Source: a candidate division CSSED10-310 bacterium
GTDB taxonomy: Bacteria > CSSED10-310 > JAFGDC01
Reading direction: 5' to 3'
Assembly (NCBI GenBank): GCA_016932295.1
Contig: JAFGDC010000610.1
Span: forward strand, 1-12,660
Length of the DNA stretch: 12,660 nucleotides
The notes under the pieces: generated by a model
The model's database searches: none
Told to the model about the DNA's origin: nothing
What the model saw: the letters and a program-made list of their open reading frames with translations, nothing else
Position numbers and translations under genes: made by a program
Shown here: in pieces, positions 6,950 through 12,660 of the stretch
Layout: each line of letters opens with the position of its first letter
How positions within the stretch are numbered: the stretch's first letter is position 1

Positions 6950-8735
6950 CTTGCTGTTGAAGTTTGGGCGTACCCAGGGCCTTGTCGCTGAACCCGGCTT
7001 TGCACCCAAGACCATCAAGTGGGCCATCGAATTCGCATCGGACGGACGATTCCTCGAAGTCCACGAGTTGGGTGACACAGAGGCAAAAAAGAATCCTGGA
7101 CGAGAGTTCGCCAGATGCCCGGACATGAGTCAGCCTGAACTTGTTGGAGGATGCAAAGACGGCGCCCGATGCCATTTCCTGGCCGAAACAACACAGGTCG
7201 TCACCCTCCTTCACAAACCTAATGATCCGGCGAAAACCATAGAAAGAACTGAAGAAAAGCATTCGTTCTTCATTCGACTTCTACAGGAGGCTGCAGAAGC
7301 CCAACCGGAACTTGGAGTCGCAGCACGTCTCCTTTCCAACGAACAAATCCTCGAGGAAATCAGGACACGCCTCAAAGAGAAAAAGGCAAAATCGTCCGAC
7401 AAGGTTACACTTCTGATTGAAGGCTCATTCCCTATCGACTCTACCCTGTGGAACGAATTTTGGCGGTCGTTCCGCGAAAACCTTTCCGACAAAAAGGAGT
7501 CAGTATCGTCAAAGCACCCGCCGTTCGATACCGATGCTATGCGGTGTTTTGTGACGGGGAAGCTTTGTGAGCCGGTTCGTACCCACCTCAAGATTGCCGG
7601 ACTAGCCAATGTGGGCGGACTTCAGGCCGGTGACTCACTGATCGGGTATGACAAGGCATCTTTCCGATCTTATGGTTTCTCGCAATCACTTAACGCCGCC
7701 GTGTCCGAGCAAGCCATGGCTGAATACCGGTCATCGCTCAATCACCTTATCAGAGAACACGGCCGCAAGCTGGCCGGTGCCATAGTGGTCTCTTGGTACA
7801 AACAATCTGTTCCCCCCGAAGACGATCCCCTCGCTTGGCTCGAGGTGACACCGGAGCAAGATGAACGGAATGCCCAAGCACGGGCCGAGGGTCTTCTCAC
7901 CTCTATCCGTGAGGGGGGCCGTCCCGACCTTGCCGGGAACAACTACTTCGCGCTCACGATGTCCGGTGCATCAGGTCGGGTCATGGTGCGGGACTGGATG
8001 GAAGGTGCGTTTACTGATTTGGTCCGCAACGTAATGTCATGGTTCGAAGATCTTTCCATTGTTCACCGTGAGGGAACGCAGCTCGCATCCAATCCAAAGT
8101 TTCTCGCTGTAGTAGCATCGACCGTACGAGAGATTGATGAACTTTCGGGATCTTTCGTAACCCAAATGTGGCACACTGCCGCAACTGGGGCGGTCCTCCC
8201 AGCACAGGCCATGGCAAATGCTCTCAGCCGGGTTAGGCTCGATTTTATAAACGGGAAAAACGTTTCACATGCACGGTTCGGTCTTCTGAAGGCCTTTCTA
8301 AACCGCAACCTTAAACACCAGAAGGAGTTCACTGTGGAGCCGTATCTCAACGAAAACCATCCCAATGCCGCTTACCATTGCGGCAGGCTCATGTCTGTCC
8401 TGTCCGACCTGCAGTACAACGCTCTGGGCGATGTCGGCGCCGGTGTCGTGCAACGCTATTATGCCGCTGCCAGTTCCACCCCCGCACTCGTCCTGGGCCG
8501 ACTCATCCGCACGGCCCAATTCCACCTGGAGAAATCCCGGGCAGCCGGCGCTTTTCAGAAAAAAATCGGGTCAGTCATGTCGCGGTTTGGCAACTACATT
8601 CCAGCTACGCTGACCCTCGAAGAACAGACCCTGTTTGCTCTCGGTTTCTACCAGCAGATGGCTCACGACAGGTATGAGGCCGCGCAACGCAAGGCAGAGA
8701 AGCAGGCTGCTAACGAGAACGATCAGAATGAATAG
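6942..8735 (+). CDS. cas8c: Cas8c (Csd1), large subunit of type I-C Cascade
   Basis: 597 residues, the usual length for Csd1/Cas8c. The large subunit recognises the PAM and helps open the target DNA. Family blocks: N-terminal [10 protein letters not shown] (5-14); [12 protein letters not shown] (59-70) followed by [11 protein letters not shown] (77-87); [20 protein letters not shown] (202-221) leading into [20 protein letters not shown] (225-244); and [20 protein letters not shown] (335-354). The C-terminal ~130 residues (from about 465) are alpha-helical and correspond to the small-subunit region that can also be made separately as Cas11c. AAGGAGG (6927-6933) sits 8 nt before ATG 6942; a GTG at 6933 lies inside this ribosome binding site and is rejected. 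The start overlaps the end of cas5c by 8 nt, and cas7c begins 40 nt after the stop. Confidence 0.95.
   Translation: MLDLLLKFGRTQGLVAEPGFAPKTIKWAIEFASDGRFLEVHELGDTEAKKNPGREFARCPDMSQPELVGGCKDGARCHFLAETTQVVTLLHKPNDPAKTIERTEEKHSFFIRLLQEAAEAQPELGVAARLLSNEQILEEIRTRLKEKKAKSSDKVTLLIEGSFPIDSTLWNEFWRSFRENLSDKKESVSSKHPPFDTDAMRCFVTGKLCEPVRTHLKIAGLANVGGLQAGDSLIGYDKASFRSYGFSQSLNAAVSEQAMAEYRSSLNHLIREHGRKLAGAIVVSWYKQSVPPEDDPLAWLEVTPEQDERNAQARAEGLLTSIREGGRPDLAGNNYFALTMSGASGRVMVRDWMEGAFTDLVRNVMSWFEDLSIVHREGTQLASNPKFLAVVASTVREIDELSGSFVTQMWHTAATGAVLPAQAMANALSRVRLDFINGKNVSHARFGLLKAFLNRNLKHQKEFTVEPYLNENHPNAAYHCGRLMSVLSDLQYNALGDVGAGVVQRYYAAASSTPALVLGRLIRTAQFHLEKSRAAGAFQKKIGSVMSRFGNYIPATLTLEEQTLFALGFYQQMAHDRYEAAQRKAEKQAANENDQNE
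8322..8327 (+). promoter_or_regulatory. Internal Shine-Dalgarno site within cas8c
   Basis: AAGGAG at 8322-8327, inside the cas8c reading frame, is followed after 6 nt by an in-frame GTG (8334-8336). The strength and spacing match those of the real gene starts in this operon. It marks the probable translation start of Cas11c. Confidence 0.6.
8334..8735 (+). CDS. cas11c: Cas11c, small Cascade subunit, translated from within cas8c
   Basis: Predicted nested gene in the same frame as cas8c, running from GTG 8334 (codon 465 of Cas8c) to the shared stop: 133 residues. In type I-C systems (shown for Desulfovibrio vulgaris) Cas11c is known to be produced by internal initiation near the 3' end of cas8c, and several copies line the belly of Cascade. 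Here AAGGAG precedes the GTG by 6 nt. The product begins just before the [13 protein letters not shown] block (475-487 of Cas8c), where the small-subunit domain starts. The rest is helical ([40 protein letters not shown]) with a charged tail rich in K, E, N and Q. An alternative start, ATG 8391 (Met484), would give 114 residues but has a weaker purine tract upstream. The start is predicted, not proven. Confidence 0.65.
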   Translation: MEPYLNENHPNAAYHCGRLMSVLSDLQYNALGDVGAGVVQRYYAAASSTPALVLGRLIRTAQFHLEKSRAAGAFQKKIGSVMSRFGNYIPATLTLEEQTLFALGFYQQMAHDRYEAAQRKAEKQAANENDQNE

Positions 8736-8775
8736 CCACCGAACAGATAACATTTCAATTAACAGGAGATCTTTC

Positions 8776-9738
8776 ATGTTAAACTCTATTCAGAACCGTT
8801 ATGAGTTCCTTTTCCTTTTTGACTGCCAGAACGGCAATCCCAACGGAGACCCTGACGCTGGCAACGCTCCCCGCATGGATCCGCAGGACCTGCACGGCTT
8901 GGTCTCGGATGTGGCCATCAAGCGCCGCATCCGTAATTATGTACAGATAGCGCATGGCAACAAAGCACCTAATGCCATTTTCGTGGAACACGCCACCAAC
9001 CTGAACAGACCCATTTGTGTAGCCCATGAGCAAACGGGCGGTCTTCCCGAAGGGGACAAGGGCGCACCGAAAAACAAGGTTCAAGCAGCCCGTGACTATA
9101 TGTGCCGCAACTTCTTTGACGTTCGCACCTTCGGCGCGGTCATGAGCACCGGTTATAACGCGGGACAGGTCCGAGGCCCGGTCCAGATTTCTTTCGCCCG
9201 CTCGGTGCATCCCATTCACCAGTTGGAAATCTCAATCACCCGCATGGCTGTAGCTGAGAACGTGAAGGGTGCCAAGTGTGAGGCCGATTACGTGAAATGG
9301 GAGAATGAGCAGCCAGAGGACAAATTAAGAACAATGGGTCGTAAATCGCTCATCCCCTACGGTCTTTATATCGCCAAAGGCTTCATAAGCGCGAACCTAG
9401 CCGAGGGAACGGGTTTTTCCGAGGAGGACCTGGCCCTGCTTCGCGAAGCCATCAAGGGAATGTACGAGCATGACCGCTCAGCCAGTAAAGGTCTCATGAC
9501 CGTCCACCGCCCCGGCTTCCTTTTTAAACACGTGGGCACCGATTCCAATACAGAACAACGTGCGCGCCAGGCCAAACTGGGCTGCGCGCCGGCTCATGAC
9601 CTTTTCGCCCTTATCGAGAAGGGTATCCACCTTAAGGAAGGCGTCGCCATGGGTCGTTCCATCGACGATTACACTATTCCCATGATCGAAGATGTCAGCG
9701 CAAGCCTTCCCGCAGGTATCGAACTATTGGAACTGTAG
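8776..9738 (+). CDS. cas7c: Cas7c (Csd2), crRNA-binding backbone subunit of Cascade
   Basis: 320 residues. Cas7 polymerises along the crRNA spacer and forms the backbone of the interference complex. It carries the Csd2/Cas7 signatures: [20 protein letters not shown] (11-30), [15 protein letters not shown] (41-55), [13 protein letters not shown] (113-125) and [14 protein letters not shown] (134-147). Late blocks are [13 protein letters not shown] (191-203) and [20 protein letters not shown] (231-250). It is, by my recollection, somewhat longer than many I-C Cas7 proteins (often near 290 residues), without an obvious extra domain. The start ATG 8776 is preceded by AGGAG (8764-8768) at 7 nt; an in-frame extension upstream to 8635 lies inside cas8c and reads as junk, so it is rejected. 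Its stop lies one nucleotide before the cas4 ATG. Confidence 0.95.
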   Translation: MLNSIQNRYEFLFLFDCQNGNPNGDPDAGNAPRMDPQDLHGLVSDVAIKRRIRNYVQIAHGNKAPNAIFVEHATNLNRPICVAHEQTGGLPEGDKGAPKNKVQAARDYMCRNFFDVRTFGAVMSTGYNAGQVRGPVQISFARSVHPIHQLEISITRMAVAENVKGAKCEADYVKWENEQPEDKLRTMGRKSLIPYGLYIAKGFISANLAEGTGFSEEDLALLREAIKGMYEHDRSASKGLMTVHRPGFLFKHVGTDSNTEQRARQAKLGCAPAHDLFALIEKGIHLKEGVAMGRSIDDYTIPMIEDVSASLPAGIELLEL

Positions 9739-9739
9739 T

Positions 9740-10426
9740 ATGTACGCTGAAGACGACATGCTCCCGCTGTCTCTTCTTCAGCATTTCGTCTACTGCGAGC
9801 GACGGGCGGCGTTGCTGTGTCTCGAGCAGCAATGGGCCGACAACGTGTTAACGGCGGAAGGAACGCTGCTTCACGAGGCGGCTGACACAACGGGACGCAC
9901 CGAAATACGCGGCAGCATACGCATCGTTCGTGCACTGTACCTGCACTCAAGGCGACTGGGCCTGTCAGGACGGGCGGACATCGTGGAATTTCATCAACTG
10001 GAGGAGGCGCTCCATGGCGTCTCCTCCGGCGTCTCTCTTCCTGGCGTGCCGGGTTGTTGGCGGCCATTTCCTATCGAGTACAAGCGAGGTATACGCAAGC
10101 GCGAGTTCAGTTACGAGGTACAACTCTGCGCCCAATCCATCTGTCTAGAAGAGATGCTCGGAGCTGTCATACCTGGCGGCGCGATATTCTGGGGTAAATC
10201 GACCCGCCGCCAGGAGATTCGGTTTACTGACGAGTTGCGCCGGACCACCGAGGAAAACGCTGTTCGTCTCCATGAACTTGTCGCCATAGGCATAACACCT
10301 CCAGCCATATACGGTCCCAAGTGCGACCCATGCTCAATAAGTTCCATCTGCCTGCCGAAGGCGGCTACTGGTCGTCGCCGTGTGTGGCGGTACCTGTCGT
10401 CCGTGGGCAAGGAGGACGAGACTTGA
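9740..10426 (+). CDS. cas4: Cas4, RecB-like nuclease of spacer acquisition
   Basis: 228 residues. In I-C systems Cas4 associates with Cas1-Cas2 and trims prespacers in a PAM-dependent way. The iron-sulphur cluster cysteines are visible: Cys19 (HFVYCERR) and the C-terminal set Cys195, Cys198, Cys204 (YGPKCDPCSISSICLPK). RecB-type nuclease motifs are intact: His45 (GTLLHEA), Asp80 (GRADIVEF), Glu113-x-Lys115 (IEYKRG) and the QxxxY-like helix starting at Gln128 (QLCAQSICLEEML). ATG 9740 follows the cas7c stop after a single base (TAGTATG) with only a weak GGA upstream, which suggests re-initiation by coupling. An alternative ATG at 9758 would remove six residues. The 3' end overlaps the cas1 start by 4 nt (TTGA). 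Confidence 0.95.
   Translation: MYAEDDMLPLSLLQHFVYCERRAALLCLEQQWADNVLTAEGTLLHEAADTTGRTEIRGSIRIVRALYLHSRRLGLSGRADIVEFHQLEEALHGVSSGVSLPGVPGCWRPFPIEYKRGIRKREFSYEVQLCAQSICLEEMLGAVIPGGAIFWGKSTRRQEIRFTDELRRTTEENAVRLHELVAIGITPPAIYGPKCDPCSISSICLPKAATGRRRVWRYLSSVGKEDET
10409..10415 (+). promoter_or_regulatory. Ribosome binding site that fixes a TTG start for cas1
   Basis: AAGGAGG at the end of cas4 is 7 nt before TTG 10423. The product starting there, RRLLNTLYV after the initiator Met, begins exactly as I-C Cas1 proteins typically do. The in-frame ATG at 10321 lies deep in cas4 and would add 34 unrelated residues. Confidence 0.75.
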
Positions 10427-11454
10427 GGCGTCTGTTGAATACGCTCTATGTGATGACCCAGAAGTCATATCTGGCCCACGAGGGGGAGAATGTTCTGGTC
10501 CGGATTGAAGCCAGTACCCGCCTGAGGGTTCCCGTGCACACTCTCCAGGGTATTGTCTGCTTCGGACAGGTCTCGTGCAGTCCTTCACTGCTGAGGCTTT
10601 GCTGCGCGCGCGGCGTGTCGGTTTCTTTCATGAGTCTGTATGGACGGTTCTGGGCGCGGGTGCAGGGTCAAATTCCAGGGAACGTACTTCTTCGAAGGCG
10701 GCACTACCGCTGCGCCGACGATCCCGAGACCACCGCCGAGGTCGCCCGGGCGTTGGTCCTGGGCAAGGTGGCGAACTGCAGGTTGGTGCTGCTGCGGGCG
10801 CTTAGGGATCATACAGACCACCCTCACGCCGGGGACCTGGAACAGGCTTCGCGATACCTAGCCCGTATCGGTCGAATTCTTCAGAAACAAGCATCGGTCG
10901 ATGTAATCCGAGGACATGAAGGCGAGGCGGCGAAAAGTTACTTCGGAGTATTTGATCATCTTATCACTGCCCAGAAGGGTGATTTCAGCTTCAGGATGCG
11001 CACGAGAAAACCACCGTTGGACAATGTGAACTCCATACTGTCTTTCGTTTATACGTTGCTGGCTCATGACGTGTCCTCGGCGCTGGAGTCCGTCGGTCTG
11101 GATCCGGCTGTGGGGTTTCTGCATAAAGACCGACCAGGACGGCACGGACTGGCCCTCGATCTCATGGAAGAACTTCGACCGGTGATTGCCGACCGGGTCA
11201 CTCTCACGCTGATCAACCGAAGACAAATTCAGGGAAGGGACTTCGTGAAAACCGAGACCGGCGCAGTCATGATGAGTGATGAGGCGCGTAAGACTGTGCT
11301 GAGGACTTATCAGGAGCGTAAGCAGGAATCGCTCTATCACCCCTTCCTCGATGAAAAGTTCGAAATCGGGATGATTCCATTCGCCCAAGCGCTGCTAATG
11401 GCGCGGTTTCTGCGGGGGGATCTGGAGGCATATCCGCCTTTCCTATGGAGATAA
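10423..11454 (+). CDS. cas1: Cas1, spacer integrase (type I-C)
   Basis: 343 residues when read from TTG 10423, the usual length for this subfamily. Cas1 is the metal-dependent integrase that, with Cas2, inserts new spacers at the leader end of the array. Signatures: N-terminal RRLLNTLYVMTQKSYLAHEG (2-21), VSFMSLYGRFWARVQG (67-82), GNVLLRRRHYR (86-96), catalytic Glu168 (HEGEAAKSYF), GFLHKDRPGRHGLALDLMEE (231-250) with His234 and acidic Asp246/Glu249, and KTETGAVMMSD (276-286). The residues expected to bind the metal are all present. The start codon TTG overlaps the cas4 stop (TTGA), so translation is coupled; its ribosome binding site lies inside cas4. Annotation pipelines may wrongly choose the upstream ATG 10321 or a downstream Met. 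cas2 follows after 31 nt. Confidence 0.95.
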   Translation: MRRLLNTLYVMTQKSYLAHEGENVLVRIEASTRLRVPVHTLQGIVCFGQVSCSPSLLRLCCARGVSVSFMSLYGRFWARVQGQIPGNVLLRRRHYRCADDPETTAEVARALVLGKVANCRLVLLRALRDHTDHPHAGDLEQASRYLARIGRILQKQASVDVIRGHEGEAAKSYFGVFDHLITAQKGDFSFRMRTRKPPLDNVNSILSFVYTLLAHDVSSALESVGLDPAVGFLHKDRPGRHGLALDLMEELRPVIADRVTLTLINRRQIQGRDFVKTETGAVMMSDEARKTVLRTYQERKQESLYHPFLDEKFEIGMIPFAQALLMARFLRGDLEAYPPFLWR

Positions 11455-11485
11455 AGAAATAGATGGTTCCTCAAGGAGGCGAGCC

Positions 11486-11776
11486 ATGATGGTTCTTGTC
11501 ACCTACGATGTGAGCACTGAAGACAGCGCCGGCGAGAAGCGTCTACGCAAGGTAGCCAAGCTTTGCCAGAACATGGGGCAACGGGTGCAGAAATCGGTTT
11601 TCGAGTGTTTGCTTGAGCCTCAGCAGTGGTTGCGGCTTCGTGGACAATTAATGAAGGCGATAAACATTGAGAAGGACAGCCTGAGGTTTTACTTCCTTGG
11701 CAGCAATTGGAAAGGGCGGATTGAGCATGTTGGCCTGAACCGCGCCTATGATCCTGATGGTCCACTTATTGCTTGA
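11486..11776 (+). CDS. cas2: Cas2, structural partner of Cas1
   Basis: 96 residues with the ferredoxin-like fold of Cas2. It starts MMVLVTYDVSTEDSAGEKRL, with the conserved Asp8 at the end of the first strand, followed by CQNMGQRVQKSVFECLLEP (27-45) and the LRFYFLGSNW strand (66-75), and it ends with DGPLIA (91-96). In the acquisition complex a Cas2 dimer bridges two Cas1 dimers and sets the spacer length. AAGGAGG (11473-11479) is 6 nt before ATG 11486; a second ATG immediately follows (ATGATGG), and either may be used. It is the last gene of the operon, and the CRISPR leader begins directly after its stop. Confidence 0.96.
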   Translation: MMVLVTYDVSTEDSAGEKRLRKVAKLCQNMGQRVQKSVFECLLEPQQWLRLRGQLMKAINIEKDSLRFYFLGSNWKGRIEHVGLNRAYDPDGPLIA

Positions 11777-11955
11777 ATCAGCGAACCGGGAGCGAACATG
11801 GTTTTCCGGGGAGGTTCGCGATTCCGTAATTGACTATCAAAAAAGGAGAAAAAAAGGGAAATGAGAAAACAAGGGGAATTGGGAATCGAAATTTACGAGG
11901 TTCGCGTAAGAGCACTTGCATATTACCATAGATTCAGGAAATAATCAGGGTTGCT
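11777..11955 (+). promoter_or_regulatory. CRISPR leader
   Basis: 179 nt between the cas2 stop and the first repeat. It is expected to hold the pre-crRNA promoter and the signals that direct spacer integration. Visible structure: GCGAACC (11781-11787) with its reverse complement GGTTCGC (11813-11819); another GCGAAC at 11792-11797; and a 10-bp direct repeat GAGGTTCGCG at 11811-11820 and 11897-11906. The hexamer GTTCGC also begins every CRISPR repeat. A purine-rich, A-rich tract spans about 11838-11889. A weak promoter candidate is TTGCAT (11916-11921) and AATAAT (11940-11945) with an 18-nt spacer, which would start transcription just before the first repeat. TTGACT at 11830-11835 is a better -35 but has no good -10 after it. 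Confidence 0.8.
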
Positions 11956-12660
11956 GTTCGCCCTCACGCGAGGGCGTGGATTGAAACACCCAGTGCACGG
12001 TTTCACCTGGATTTACCTCTCCGGTTCGCCCTCACGCGAGGGCGTGGATTGAAACTTCATCCGTGCACCTCCTCAATTTATTTATTCCGTTCGCCCTCAC
12101 GCGAGGGCGTGGATTGAAACATTAGTTGCGCCGCCATCTCCATAGGCCCAGACCATCGTTCGCCCTCACGCGAGGGCGTGGATTGAAACGTTGATTACCT
12201 CGCGGTAGTGATCTGCATTCGTCACGTTCGCCCTCACGCGAGGGCGTGGATTGAAACCCTTTATGTCGATCTTGCCTTTCATTCTTTCACCGTTCGCCCT
12301 CACGCGAGGGCGTGGATTGAAACTAACATGAGATACGCGGTCTATCGTGTTCGTGGGAGGTTCGCCCTCACGCGAGGGCGTGGATTGAAACTGTATTACG
12401 GGTGATAACAGTCGAGACGAGGATGGGTTCGCCCTCACGCGAGGGCGTGGATTGAAACATGTTCGAGCACCTCGACCAGGTCACCGGCCACGTTCGCCCT
12501 CACGCGAGGGCGTGGATTGAAACCTGGAATTGTTTGTGGCCGAGGTTTGACGGGTCCGGCGTTCGCCCTCACGCGAGGGCGTGGATTGAAACATCGTCGA
12601 GCCAGCCATCACCCATACCGGCCAGGGTTCGCCCTCACGCGAGGGCGTGGATTGAAACTC
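11956..12660 (+). CRISPR. Type I-C CRISPR array, 11 repeats in the window, continuing beyond the right edge
   Basis: Eleven 32-nt repeats start at 11956, 12024, 12089, 12158, 12226, 12292, 12360, 12427, 12492, 12561 and 12627. All are identical by eye. Each begins GTTCGCCCTC and ends TGGATTGAAAC. Inside the repeat, CGCCCTC and GAGGGCG form a perfect 7-bp stem around the loop ACGC; cutting at its 3' base leaves the 11-nt handle TGGATTGAAAC typical of I-C crRNAs. The ten complete spacers are 36, 33, 37, 36, 34, 36, 35, 33, 37 and 34 nt long and all differ. An eleventh spacer begins at 12659. Orientation is plus: the leader and cas2 lie on the left, so the spacers at the left are the youngest. 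No degenerate repeat is seen, as expected near the leader end of an active array. Confidence 0.99.

Noticed and set aside
8635..8775. Upstream in-frame extension of cas7c
   Set aside because: It runs through the end of cas8c, has no family similarity, and the ATG at 8776 has its own AGGAG site.
10321..10422. ATG 10321 as the cas1 start
   Set aside because: It would overlap cas4 by about 100 nt and add residues not expected in Cas1; TTG 10423 has a consensus ribosome binding site.
11830..11860. Pre-crRNA promoter with TTGACT (11830-11835) as -35
   Set aside because: No acceptable -10 element lies 15-19 nt downstream; the region is a purine tract.
12166..12438. Open frames across the CRISPR array on both strands
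   Set aside because: They are made of translated repeats (recurring FNPRPRVRAN or VRPHARAWIET) interrupted by spacers, not genes.
1..12660. tracrRNA/anti-repeat or a second CRISPR effector system
   Set aside because: No sequence complementary to the repeat was seen outside the array, and all effector genes fit type I-C.

Overview
The window holds a complete type I-C (formerly Dvulg/Csd) CRISPR-Cas locus on the plus strand, preceded by two genes unrelated to it. The genes are fairly GC-rich, have strong Shine-Dalgarno sites and use some GTG/TTG starts. This suggests a Gram-negative, delta-proteobacterium-like (Desulfobacterota-type) host, but that is only an impression from protein style and the sequence does not prove it.

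Layout. 1-340: the C-terminal end of a TPR protein, cut by the window edge. 477-2999: an 840-residue polytopic membrane protein that looks like a GT-C type glycosyltransferase/YfhO-like module, with an extracytoplasmic tail carrying one clear and one degenerate PA14-like domain. 3000-3893: about 900 bp without a convincing gene, more AT-rich towards its right end, with several inverted repeats. 3894-11776: the cas operon in canonical I-C order, cas3, cas5c, cas8c, cas7c, cas4, cas1, cas2, closely packed and probably translationally coupled. 11777-11955: the leader. 11956-12660: the CRISPR array, with 11 identical 32-nt repeats and 10 complete spacers of 33-37 nt, running off the right edge.

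How it works (family knowledge applied to these genes). The array is transcribed as pre-crRNA. Cas5c cuts at the base of the repeat hairpin, leaving an 11-nt 5' handle. Cas5c, Cas7c, Cas8c and the small subunit Cas11c form Cascade, and Cas3 (HD nuclease plus helicase) degrades the bound target. Cas4, Cas1 and Cas2 acquire new spacers at the leader end. All catalytic motifs I could check are intact and no gene is broken, so the locus looks functional.

I found no previously undescribed system. The most worthwhile observation is an internal, in-frame, Shine-Dalgarno-equipped GTG codon within cas8c (8334). It sits where I-C systems are known to start the separately translated Cas11c subunit, a gene that standard annotation omits. 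Secondary points are repeated GTTCGC/GCGAAC motifs in the leader, a spacer that looks as if it targets a translation start site, a TTG start for cas1, and the membrane-enzyme/PA14 fusion.
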